A DNA stretch of 5,360 nucleotides, from positions 1 through 5,360 of the forward strand of contig JAIOHO010000182.1 of NCBI GenBank assembly GCA_019912905.1, given 5' to 3'. The stretch comes from Anaerolineae bacterium (lineage in GTDB: Bacteria > Chloroflexota > Anaerolineae > Aggregatilineales > Phototrophicaceae). The notes below the pieces were generated by a model. The model searched no databases. It worked only from the letters and a program-made list of their open reading frames with translations, and was not told the DNA's origin. Below, in pieces: positions 1 to 5,360 of the stretch (positions within the stretch are counted from its first letter, which is position 1; every line of letters starts with the position of its first letter). The translations under genes were made by a program, and so were the position numbers.

Positions 1-121
1 CCTCATCAATATTCTTCAGCGCTTCGTCAATACTCTCACCATCGCTGACACAGCCGGGCAGACTGGGGACTTCAGCAATCCAGTAGCCATCCTCATCCTG
101 ATAGAGCAGCACATGCCGCAT
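1..121 (-). CDS. HicB-family antitoxin, N-terminal part
   Basis: The first 40 codons of a HicB-like protein are visible; the 3' end lies beyond the left window edge. The peptide begins MRHVLLYQDEDGYWIAEVPS and continues with LPGCVSDGESIDEAL, which matches the HicB fold: a beta strand, a DG-[YF]-W turn, the A-x-x-P-x-LPGC segment and the G-x-[ST]-x-x-E-A helix start. In known HicAB modules HicB neutralises the mRNA-cleaving HicA toxin and often represses its own operon through a C-terminal DNA-binding domain. That C-terminus and any hicA are outside the window, so a solitary HicB is equally possible. The ATG at 121 is chosen because GGGAG lies 7 nt upstream and the HicB core starts at once. 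The frame stays open upstream to a stop at 263-265, but that extension runs through the promoter region and into the antisense of the next gene. Confidence 0.82.
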   Translation of the reverse strand, partial: MRHVLLYQDEDGYWIAEVPSLPGCVSDGESIDEALKNIDE

Positions 122-153
122 CACTGAACTCCCGTCGATAATCGGATAGGCGT

Positions 154-162
154 AGTATAGCA
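154..162 (-). promoter_or_regulatory. Candidate extended -10 promoter for the HicB gene
   Basis: The minus strand reads TGCTATACT, an extended -10 element (TGn followed by TATACT), about 33 nt before the HicB start codon. The hexamer about 16 nt further upstream (TGCCTC) is a poor -35, which is tolerated with an extended -10. This is a consensus match by eye only; promoter preferences in this organism are unknown. Confidence 0.35.
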
Positions 163-205
163 CGCGCCCCGGATCGAGGCAGATGAAGTTCGCGCCATCT
201 TCCAG

Positions 206-211
206 TATACT
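206..211 (+). promoter_or_regulatory. Candidate -10 box for the nucleotidyltransferase gene
   Basis: TATACT lies 26 nt before the start codon at 238 and points rightward. No good -35 is visible about 17 nt upstream. Together with the minus-strand box at 154-159 it forms an inverted pair, GTAGTATA (152-159) and TATACTAC (206-213), around a 46-nt centre. This would suit a compact divergent promoter. Confidence 0.3.
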
Positions 212-237
212 ACAGGCAGAACGGTGGAGATTGAGCG

Positions 238-549
238 ATGAGCGACACAATCCGAACCCCGCCTACCCTGGAAGACCTGCGTGCCCGCCGCGACGAAATC
301 CTGGCGCTGATGGACAAGTACGGCGCATCCAACGTGCGGGTGTTCGGCAGTGTGGCGCGTGGCGAAGCAGGGCCGGAGAGTGACGTAGACCTGCTGGTCA
401 AATTCCCGTCCAACAAGAGCATGTTCGAATTGGTCGGTCTGTGGCTGGATGTGCAGGAACTGCTGGGATGCGACGTGAGTTTGATTACAGATCATAGTGA
501 CGATGCGCTGTTTATGCAGTCCGTATTAGAGGATGCGATCCCTCTATGA
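238..549 (+). CDS. Minimal nucleotidyltransferase (MNT), MntA-type antitoxin
   Basis: This is a complete 103-residue protein of the polymerase-beta-like minimal nucleotidyltransferase family. The signature GSVARGEAGPESDVDLLV occupies residues 37-54. It includes the G37-S38 turn and the metal-binding acidic pair D49 and D51; D79 in the strand CDVSLIT fits the third acidic position. Length and ending (LEDAIPL) are typical for the family. GGAG lies 8 nt before the ATG. In characterised MntA-HepT systems the MNT protein adds AMP groups to a HEPN RNase toxin and silences it; the HEPN gene usually follows with a small overlap. Here the stop at 547-549 overlaps an ATG at 546 (ATGA), but no HEPN gene follows, so this looks like an antitoxin that has lost its partner. 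The active-site residues appear intact. Confidence 0.9.
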   Translation: MSDTIRTPPTLEDLRARRDEILALMDKYGASNVRVFGSVARGEAGPESDVDLLVKFPSNKSMFELVGLWLDVQELLGCDVSLITDHSDDALFMQSVLEDAIPL

Positions 550-563
550 GCAAGAGTGTGGAA
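546..563 (+). pseudogene. Possible 5' stub of the lost HEPN toxin gene
   Basis: An ATG overlaps the MNT stop codon in the ATGA arrangement usual for MNT-HEPN pairs, and the first codons read MSKSVE, which would fit the start of a HEPN (DUF86/HepT) protein. The frame then continues to a TGA at 705-707 without any HEPN helix or the R-x4-6-H catalytic motif. From about position 573 it is simply the antisense of a dehydrogenase start. Six residues are too few for a firm family call; the argument rests on position and overlap. Confidence 0.3.
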
Positions 564-572
564 GGCAGTCGG

Positions 573-632
573 GCCGATGCCGGAACTGGAACCCGTGATC
601 AGGGCGACTTTGCCTGCCAGCCGGTTGCTCAT
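573..632 (-). pseudogene. 5' remnant of a short-chain dehydrogenase/reductase (SDR) gene
   Basis: Twenty clean SDR codons run from an ATG at 632 on the minus strand: MSNRLAGKVALITG followed by SSSGIG. Residues 13-20 (TGSSSGIG) are the TGxxxGIG motif that binds the NAD(P) pyrophosphate in classical SDRs, and L-x-G-K-V-A-L-I-T-G is the usual first strand. GGAGG precedes the ATG by 4 nt, so this was a real translation start. A classical SDR has about 250 residues. Here the reading frame goes on as the antisense of the MNT gene and stops at 492-494, so about 92% of the protein is absent, including the N-S-Y-K catalytic residues. The next residues (PTAFHTLA) vaguely resemble an SDR helix, so the break may lie a few codons further left. 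It is the next gene after the LacI regulator and was probably a sugar or polyol dehydrogenase of the same operon. Confidence 0.75.
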
Positions 633-744
633 TGTTCCTCCAATCTCAAACTCGTCAGCGTGAATGATGTCAGTTCGCATCGCTGTTGCAGCGAACAGCC
701 ACGCTGAGATGGTTCATGGTTCACCAAAGGCGGCCTGTGCGCAA
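633..744. other. Spacer between the LacI gene and the SDR remnant, with dyad symmetry
   Basis: This 112-nt non-coding stretch separates the LacI stop codon from the SDR start. Two overlapping symmetric elements are visible: a 6-bp hairpin TCGCTG-TTG-CAGCGA at 680-694, and a 16-bp palindrome with arms CTGTT and AACAG separated by 6 nt at 683-698. No T-run follows on the minus strand, so it is not a convincing terminator. It could be an operator or a meaningless inverted repeat. Confidence 0.3.
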
Positions 745-1758
745 TCAGCGTGAGCCGGTACTCTCGCGCACGACCAGTTCGGGAGCCAGCACAATCTGGC
801 TCGTCTCCGCAGGCGCACCTTCCAGCTTATGGATGAGCACCTGGGCAGCACGATATCCCATCTGTCCGGTCGGGAAATTGATGGCTGTGAGCGTGGGAGA
901 TAACAGCCGGGCGATTTTCGTCGTGGTGATACCCATCACCGAAAAATCTTCAGGCACACGCCGTCCGCAATCCTGCACCGCGCGGATGACGCTTGTGGCC
1001 GTGACCCCATTGGAGGTGACCATCGCGCTCAGCTGCGGGTGCGTGCGAAGCATTTCAATCGTCGTCTCGTAGATGACTTCCGGCGTGCGTTCGCATTCTC
1101 GGTAAGTTGGTTCGCAGCGGCGTGTCGCTTTGACCTGCTCATAGCCTTCCAGCAGGCGCATGGCCGGGCCAAATTGCTGCTCGCGCATCCACACAGGGAG
1201 CGTCAATAAGCCGATATGCCGATGACCCAGACCAATCAGGTGGTCAAAGGCCACCCCCACTGCCCCGGCAAAATCGAGATCGATGTAACTCAGGCCGGTG
1301 TTATCGGCACAACGGCCAATCATTACAAACGGGTCACCACTTTTCCGCAGTGCATTGACGCGCTCGTCTTCGAAACAAATCCGCATCAAGATGATGCCAT
1401 CCAGATTCGCGCTGCGGTAAAGGCCAAGCAAATCGGATTCTGTCAGGGGTTCCGTCATCAGGTTGAAGAAGTAGTTGTGCTCTGAAGCGGCCCTGGCTGC
1501 ACCCACAAAGAAGTCGAGTTCCAACTCGCTGAATCCCGCATGAGTCGCTGGAAATAACAAGGCGATCGTGCGGCTCCTGCCTGCCGCCAGACTTTGAGCC
1601 TGGGAGTGGGGGCGGTAGCCGAGTTCGTCAATAATCTGGAGCACACGAGCGCGCGTCGCCGCAGCCACATCCGGCTTGTTGTTCAGGATTCGTGAGACGG
1701 TCGAAACCGATACCCCGGCAGCCTGCGCAATATCTTCGATTCTCAGATGTGCAGCCAT
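745..1758 (-). CDS. LacI-family transcriptional regulator
   Basis: This is a 337-residue regulator of full LacI/GalR length. Residues 6-27 form the helix-turn-helix (IEDIAQAAGVSVSTVSRILNN). Residues 45-63 hold the ELGYRP junction and the hinge region SQAQSLAAGRS, and the rest is a periplasmic-binding-protein-like effector domain. The motif GLGHRHIGLL (176-185) is conserved. Two usual acidic motifs differ: the common SND reads SNG (249-251), and the G-x-D-D segment after the SV-x-G strand reads MGITTTK (275-281). The effector may therefore not be bound as in LacI or PurR. The ATG at 1758 is chosen over one at 1791 because AGGAG lies 4 nt upstream and the HTH begins immediately. It sits downstream of the epimerase on the same strand and probably represses the sugar operon and itself; this is inferred from context. 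Confidence 0.93.
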   Translation of the reverse strand: MAAHLRIEDIAQAAGVSVSTVSRILNNKPDVAAATRARVLQIIDELGYRPHSQAQSLAAGRSRTIALLFPATHAGFSELELDFFVGAARAASEHNYFFNLMTEPLTESDLLGLYRSANLDGIILMRICFEDERVNALRKSGDPFVMIGRCADNTGLSYIDLDFAGAVGVAFDHLIGLGHRHIGLLTLPVWMREQQFGPAMRLLEGYEQVKATRRCEPTYRECERTPEVIYETTIEMLRTHPQLSAMVTSNGVTATSVIRAVQDCGRRVPEDFSVMGITTTKIARLLSPTLTAINFPTGQMGYRAAQVLIHKLEGAPAETSQIVLAPELVVRESTGSR

Positions 1759-1854
1759 ACTGCTCCTAAAATATTGCCGGTGCAGCAGCACCAGATTGAA
1801 GCGCCATCGAGACTGCCGATAAATTCATGGGGCCTCTTCGTGCCACGCTCAAGG
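1759..1854. other. Intergenic region between epimerase and LacI genes
   Basis: This 96-nt spacer holds the ribosome binding site of the LacI gene (AGGAG at 1763-1767, minus strand) and a short symmetric element GGTGC-AGCA-GCACC at 1779-1792. The element could form a 5-bp hairpin about 20 nt before the start codon. TTGACC on the minus strand at 1853-1858 resembles a -35, but no matching -10 stands 16-18 nt downstream, so I do not call a promoter. The LacI gene may simply be read through from the operon. Confidence 0.3.
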
Positions 1855-2823
1855 TCAATCTGCCCAGAATGCGCGTCCGGCCTCCTGTTCGATGAGAATA
1901 TGTTTCAGAAATGAAGCCGCCTTTTCGAAGCCCTCAGCCTTGGACATTAACCCGTCTTCATGTTCGATGGACAGCGCGCCATCGTAGCCCACCAGCCGCA
2001 AATTGCTGACCATGGCCCGCCAGACTTCTTCGCCATGCCCATAGCCAACAGTACGGAAAATCCAACTGCGGTTGGCATACTGGTCGTAACGTTTGGTATC
2101 CAGCACGCCGTTGACATTCGTGTTCACCGGGTCGATGACGGTATCTTTGGCATGGAAATGAAAAATTGCATCGCCAAGCGCGCGAATGGCATAAACGGGG
2201 TCCACACCCTGCCAGAACAGGTGGCTTGGGTCGAAGTTTGTGCCTAGAAAATTGCTGCCAACCGCGTCTCGCAAGGCCAGCACATGTTCGACCGCATAGA
2301 CGCAGAATCCCGGGTGCATCTCGATGGCGACCCGGACACCATGATCTTCAGCGAAACGCATCGTGTCCTTCCAGTACGGAATCAGGACCTCGTCCCACTG
2401 CCACCTGACCGTCTGGCTGAAATCTGGCGGCCAGGGGCAGGTCACCCAGTTGGGGGTCCGGTCATGGGGTCCACCGCCCGGACATCCTGAAAACGTTACA
2501 AAGGTATCGACGCCCAGTTTTTCCGCCATCAGGATGCCATTTTTGATGTAGGTCCGGTGCGCCTCGCCAATTTCAGGGTCGGGGTGCAGCGGATTGGCAT
2601 GGGCGCTGAGGGCGCTGATGGTCAGATGGTGGCTCTCGATGACTTCTTTCAGCCGTTGGGTCGCGGCGGGATCATTGAGCAGTTCGACAGGCTTGCAGTG
2701 ATGATCGCCCACGTAGCCGCCGCAGCCAATTTCGACCGCCTGTATACCGTGTGCCACCAGATAATCCAACAGTTTTTCGAAGGGTGTATCCCGAAACACG
2801 ACCGCAAAAACGCCTAACTTCAT
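1855..2823 (-). CDS. Sugar phosphate isomerase/epimerase (TIM barrel, xylose isomerase-like)
   Basis: This 322-residue cytoplasmic enzyme belongs to the xylose isomerase-like / AP endonuclease 2 TIM-barrel superfamily (IolE, IolI and ketose epimerase relatives). It starts with the first barrel strand MKLGVFAVVF, with AVEIGCGG at residues 29-36. Probable divalent-metal ligands are E168 in AIEMHPG, D198 and H201 in NFDPSHL, H224 in FHFHAKD and E287 in SIEHED. A conserved RTVGYGHGE loop lies at 257-265. In this family the metal site catalyses isomerisation or epimerisation of ketoses and cyclic polyols, and such genes often accompany dehydrogenases and sugar transporters, as here. The ATG at 2823 lies 12 nt after the permease stop, with AGGA 8 nt before it, so the two genes are probably translated together. 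The exact substrate cannot be told. Confidence 0.9.
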   Translation of the reverse strand: MKLGVFAVVFRDTPFEKLLDYLVAHGIQAVEIGCGGYVGDHHCKPVELLNDPAATQRLKEVIESHHLTISALSAHANPLHPDPEIGEAHRTYIKNGILMAEKLGVDTFVTFSGCPGGGPHDRTPNWVTCPWPPDFSQTVRWQWDEVLIPYWKDTMRFAEDHGVRVAIEMHPGFCVYAVEHVLALRDAVGSNFLGTNFDPSHLFWQGVDPVYAIRALGDAIFHFHAKDTVIDPVNTNVNGVLDTKRYDQYANRSWIFRTVGYGHGEEVWRAMVSNLRLVGYDGALSIEHEDGLMSKAEGFEKAASFLKHILIEQEAGRAFWAD

Positions 2824-2835
2824 GAGCTTTATCCT

Positions 2836-3861
2836 TTAGCGGTAGCGCCGCCCGTTAAAGCGGTGGCCGATCAGCGACAGAATGATCACCAGTCCATTGA
2901 AGAATTGAGTCACATAACCCGTGAGTCCCGCACCGATGATGCCGGTTTCGATGAAGGCAATAATGAATGCGCCGATGGAACTGCCGACCACAGTGCCGAT
3001 GCCACCCCACGTCGGCGTGCCACCCACAAATACCGCGGCCAGAGCAGGCAGCAGCAGCCCATCGCCGGTCGTCGGCCACCAGTTCTGATTCACCAGGACC
3101 GACAGGACGCCCGACAGGGCCGCGCCGATACCCAGAAACACAAATGCGCCAATTTTGACGCGGGCAACGGTGATCCCCATTTCCGCAGCGCTGTCGGGGT
3201 TATCCCCTACGATCTGAACCCGAATACCCAGCCGATGCCGATTAAACAGCATCCAGCCAAGTGCCACAAACCCCAGCCCCCACAGCATATGAACCGGGAA
3301 GCCGTTGATCACCGGAAACCCTTCGATGCGGCCCGCGAATGCCTGCCATAATGCGGTGGTCCGCATTTGTGGGAACTGGATCGCAACCCCCTGAGTGCCC
3401 ATATTGATGATGCCCCGCATCAGGAAGTTCATGCCCAGGGTCGCCACCAGCGAGGACAGCCCCACATAGGTCACCAGGCCGCCGACCACCAGGCCGACCA
3501 CCACACCGAGCAGCAGCGCGGGAATCAGGGCCGCAACCGGTTCCCAACCAGACTGTACCGCGGCTGAGAAGACCCAGGACGTGATCCCTGCCGTCGCCGG
3601 GAAAGAAAGGTCGATCTCACCGCTCGCGACGATAAAGACCAGCGGCACCACCACAAAGAGTGAGATTGGCAGGCTCAGGAATATGGCGCGATAGGTGATG
3701 GGATTGGTGAAGATGCGCGGGTTAGCCATGGTGAAGATGATCAGCAGCACCGCAAAGATTGCCAGCGCGCTTATGGCGCGGCGATTGCGGTTCAGATACT
3801 TAGCCAGGGGGCCGCGCGTGCGGCGGCGCTTGGCCGGAGTCGGTATCGCGCTTGCGGACAT
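2836..3861 (-). CDS. ABC sugar transporter permease (CUT2 / RbsC-like)
   Basis: This 341-residue inner-membrane permease is of the ribose/xylose/fructose class (BPD_transp_2 family). A basic N-terminus (KRRRTRG, residues 11-17) precedes about ten hydrophobic segments, roughly at 29-46, 59-79, 86-103, 108-131, 135-150, 187-205, 237-258, 266-285, 288-308 and 315-332. The family landmark SGEIDLS (80-86), counterpart of GGIDLS in RbsC, follows the second segment. The loop GDNPDSAAEMGITVARVKIG (219-238) is the usual site of contact with the ATPase. Such a permease normally forms a homodimer. The ATG at 3861 is used because the MSAS start leads straight into the basic tail. AGGAG (3872-3876) overlaps the ATPase stop codon and lies 10 nt before it. 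The gap to the ATPase gene is 13 nt, which indicates one transcript. Confidence 0.93.
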   Translation of the reverse strand: MSASAIPTPAKRRRTRGPLAKYLNRNRRAISALAIFAVLLIIFTMANPRIFTNPITYRAIFLSLPISLFVVVPLVFIVASGEIDLSFPATAGITSWVFSAAVQSGWEPVAALIPALLLGVVVGLVVGGLVTYVGLSSLVATLGMNFLMRGIINMGTQGVAIQFPQMRTTALWQAFAGRIEGFPVINGFPVHMLWGLGFVALGWMLFNRHRLGIRVQIVGDNPDSAAEMGITVARVKIGAFVFLGIGAALSGVLSVLVNQNWWPTTGDGLLLPALAAVFVGGTPTWGGIGTVVGSSIGAFIIAFIETGIIGAGLTGYVTQFFNGLVIILSLIGHRFNGRRYR

Positions 3862-3874
3862 AAGTCATGTTCTC

Positions 3875-4636
3875 CTAGGATGCATGCCCGGCACGGGCGA
3901 AATCCTTCATGTGTTGGACGAGGCGTTCCGCGGATTCGACCTCGGATTTGTCCACCTGCATCACCACCGTTCCTCGGTCGAGGATAATGAAGCGGTCGGC
4001 GATGTCGTATGCGTGGTAGATGTTGTGGCTGATGAACACCACTGAACTGCCCTTGTCTTTCGCAGCCAGCATAAAGCTGTAAACCTTCTGCGTTTCCGTT
4101 AGCGATAACGCGTTCGTGGGTTCATCCAGGATCAGCAGTTCCGCTTCAAAATAAAGGGCGCGCGCAATGGCGACGCCCTGCCGCTCGCCGCCAGACAGGG
4201 TGGCGACCACCGAATCCGGCGTAAACACCCTGGAAGTGAAGCCGATTTCGCGCATCAACCGTTCGGCTTCTTCATACTGCTTGCGCACTTTGACCAGCCC
4301 AAAAGCACCGGTAATTTCCCGGCCCATGAAGATGTTGAGCGCAATGGTATGCTGAACACAGAGGGCACGATCCTGGTACACGGTTTCGATGCCCGCTGCG
4401 TGGGCACGTGCCACGCTCCAGTGACCCTCCACCTGTTTGCCATGAAGAAAGATCTCCCCGCTGTCAGGCGCATAAACACCGGAAAGAATCTTGATTAACG
4501 TGGATTTGCCTGCGCCGTTATCGCCGATGAGACCGACGATTTCCGGTTTGTTGATCTCCATGCTCACATTGTTCAGCGCATTGACGTTCCCAAAAGACTT
4601 GGTGATATTCTTGAGTTCCACAAGTCTGTTATTCAC
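3875..4636 (-). CDS. ABC sugar transporter ATP-binding protein, single domain (FrcA-like)
   Basis: This 253-residue ATPase carries one complete nucleotide-binding domain: Walker A GDNGAGKST (38-46), Q-loop Q88 in VYQDRA, signature LSGGERQ (147-153), Walker B LLILDEP (167-173), D-loop TNALS (174-178) and switch histidine H204 in FISHN. RbsA-type partners of CUT2 permeases usually have two fused domains and about 500 residues. A single-domain form like FrcA of rhizobial fructose uptake would act as a homodimer, powering import through the adjacent permease. I choose a GTG start at 4636 because AGAGGAG lies 6 nt upstream. An ATG at 4654 would put this ribosome binding site inside the coding sequence and has no good site of its own. 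No second domain is present before the stop at 3875-3877. Confidence 0.93.
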   Translation of the reverse strand: MNNRLVELKNITKSFGNVNALNNVSMEINKPEIVGLIGDNGAGKSTLIKILSGVYAPDSGEIFLHGKQVEGHWSVARAHAAGIETVYQDRALCVQHTIALNIFMGREITGAFGLVKVRKQYEEAERLMREIGFTSRVFTPDSVVATLSGGERQGVAIARALYFEAELLILDEPTNALSLTETQKVYSFMLAAKDKGSSVVFISHNIYHAYDIADRFIILDRGTVVMQVDKSEVESAERLVQHMKDFARAGHAS

Positions 4637-4642
4637 ACGCGG

Positions 4643-4649
4643 CTCCTCT
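4643..4649 (-). promoter_or_regulatory. Ribosome binding site deciding the ATPase start
   Basis: AGAGGAG on the minus strand lies 6 nt before a GTG codon at 4634-4636. It favours the GTG start over the in-frame ATGs at 4654 and 4711, neither of which has a comparable site. Confidence 0.6.
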
Positions 4650-4677
4650 TGCATGCCCAATGGGAATGGGAAGAAAT

Positions 4678-4701
4678 GCCGGTGGCGTGGGTGCCACCGG
4701 C
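4678..4701 (-). terminator. Stem-loop after the binding-protein gene (attenuator or mRNA-stabilising hairpin)
   Basis: A perfect 9-bp GC-rich stem, GCCGGTGGC and GCCACCGGC, encloses a 6-nt loop. On the minus strand it is followed by ATTTCTTCCC, a weak U-rich tract. It stands 34 nt after the binding-protein stop and 41 nt before the ATPase start. The tract is too poor for a strong intrinsic terminator. In several binding-protein operons (malE-malF is the classic case) such a hairpin protects the upstream mRNA or attenuates transcription so that binding protein exceeds the membrane parts. That role here is inference. Confidence 0.55.
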
Positions 4702-4735
4702 CTGGGGTCAAAGGATTATTGAGTTTGCGGGCGGT

Positions 4736-5360
4736 TTAGCGATATCCCGCGGTCGCGAGGTCCGCGACGTTCTGGTAGTTGCCGGTATCCACGAAGCCTG
4801 CGCCGGTATCGACACTCAGCGGACCGAAGCCGAACACCAGCGTTCCGCACAGACTGAGAATCGGCAGATAGCCTTGTTCGAACGGCTGCTGGTCCGAAGT
4901 CAGCTGAACGTAGCCGCTGGAGAAGGCCTCCATAATGGCCGGGCTGGTATCGAAGCCGATGTTGAAGATTTCGCCTGGTGCCATGCCGACCGCATCCATA
5001 TAGACCGGCACTGCGCCCAGCATCTGGCCGCCCGGATAGACGATGAGCTTCACGCCAGGGTTATCCAGGATGGCGGTCGTCAGCGGCGCGAGGGCCAGGT
5101 TCGGATCGGAAGCGTATTCCGGCAGCGCGTTCAGCTTGACCACCGTCAAACCCGCGTCTTCGAGCGCCTGGGCCGTCGCGCCTTCGCGCAGGTCGCGCCC
5201 TGGCTGGCCCAGTGGGATGAACACGATAGCAGTATCGCCGGCAGCAAGCCCAAACTGGCGCACGGCTTCTTCGCCCAAGGCGCGGCCCTGAGGTTCCAGA
5301 TTGGCGCCGACATAGCCGCCGCCATATTTGGCCCGGACTTCGGCCACATCCACGTTTTGA
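4736..5360 (-). CDS. Sugar ABC transporter substrate-binding protein (RbsB-like), C-terminal part
   Basis: The last 207 codons of a periplasmic-binding-protein type I sugar receptor (Peripla_BP_4 family) are visible; the frame is open at the right edge, so the signal peptide or lipobox and first lobe are missing. Landmarks are YVGANLEPQGRALGEEA near the start (the hinge region after lobe one), IVFIPLGQPGRDLREGA, and close to the C-terminus NIGFDTSPAIMEAF plus YVQLTSDQQPFEQGY. The GFD aspartate (about 4949-4951) and the DQQP segment line the ligand cleft in RbsB relatives. The mature protein would be exported and would deliver the sugar to the permease encoded downstream. A GTG at 5351-5353 is in frame but is internal, because the domain would be incomplete. 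It is the first visible gene of the operon; the main promoter and any operator probably lie outside the window. Confidence 0.92.
   Translation of the reverse strand, partial: QNVDVAEVRAKYGGGYVGANLEPQGRALGEEAVRQFGLAAGDTAIVFIPLGQPGRDLREGATAQALEDAGLTVVKLNALPEYASDPNLALAPLTTAILDNPGVKLIVYPGGQMLGAVPVYMDAVGMAPGEIFNIGFDTSPAIMEAFSSGYVQLTSDQQPFEQGYLPILSLCGTLVFGFGPLSVDTGAGFVDTGNYQNVADLATAGYR

Noticed and set aside
122..262. The HicB frame remains open upstream of its ATG, giving a possible 47-residue N-terminal extension
   Set aside because: No good start with a ribosome binding site is visible in it. The ATG at 121 has GGGAG 7 nt upstream and the HicB core starts there. The extension crosses the divergent promoter region and the antisense of the MNT gene.
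121..495. A 124-codon minus-strand open frame opposite the MNT gene
   Set aside because: It is the antisense of a well-supported gene, has no recognisable domain, and its composition (rich in H, Q, V and T) is typical of a shadow frame.
686..1072. A 128-codon plus-strand open frame opposite the LacI gene
   Set aside because: It lies almost entirely antisense to a full-length LacI gene and shows no domain or ribosome binding site of note.
1779..1792. Short hairpin GGTGC-AGCA-GCACC before the LacI gene considered as a terminator after the epimerase
   Set aside because: The stem is only 5 bp and is not followed by a real T-run; it may be chance symmetry in GC-rich DNA.
3800..3868. An ATG at 3866-3868 on the minus strand, out of frame and 7 nt before the permease start, opening a 22-codon frame
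   Set aside because: It is only 3 nt from AGGAG, which is too close for efficient initiation, and the short peptide resembles nothing; the permease start at 3861 is the better use of that ribosome binding site.
1..5360. Searched by eye for CRISPR arrays, tRNA or rRNA genes, insertion sequence ends and long direct repeats
   Set aside because: None was seen. In particular the junction at 560-573 shows no inverted repeats or transposase remnant that would blame an insertion element.

Overview
The window is moderately GC-rich bacterial DNA with tightly packed genes. It divides into a short toxin-antitoxin-type stretch (1-563) and a longer sugar-uptake and catabolism operon on the minus strand (about 570-5360). 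The mix of a HicB-type gene, an MNT-type nucleotidyltransferase and a ribose/fructose-class ABC operon with a single-domain ATPase would suit a Chloroflexota-like or other environmental bacterium. That placement is a weak inference: no rRNA, tRNA or other marker gene is present.

Left region. The minus strand starts with the N-terminal 40 codons of a HicB-type antitoxin, cut by the window edge (1-121). A 116-bp divergent intergenic region follows, carrying a TATACT box on each strand. On the plus strand is a complete 103-aa minimal nucleotidyltransferase (238-549), the MntA-type half of an MNT-HEPN pair. The HEPN partner is missing. Only an overlapping ATGA start with about six plausible codons remains, and the sequence then runs into DNA of the opposite coding sense.

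Junction. At about 560-573 that sequence meets the first 20 codons of a short-chain dehydrogenase/reductase (SDR) on the minus strand. The SDR fragment has a good ribosome binding site and an intact TGSSSGIG cofactor motif, but the rest of the gene is absent. The 3' parts of two convergent genes are therefore lost at one point, as a single deletion, another rearrangement or an assembly join would produce.

Right region, in transcription order on the minus strand from right to left: a sugar-binding protein (3' two thirds, running off the right edge), a hairpin-bearing spacer, a single-domain ABC ATPase, a CUT2-type membrane permease, a TIM-barrel sugar phosphate isomerase/epimerase, a LacI-family regulator, then the SDR stub. 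ATPase, permease and epimerase are separated by only 12-13 nt, with each ribosome binding site next to or overlapping the preceding stop codon. The simplest reading is that the binding protein, ATPase and permease import a sugar or polyol, the epimerase (and formerly the SDR) begins its catabolism, and the LacI protein controls the operon. The sugar cannot be named from the sequence.

I found no wholly new system. The points most worth a second look are the two-gene junction scar, the unpaired nucleotidyltransferase, the unusual effector-domain motifs of the LacI protein and the hairpin after the binding-protein gene.
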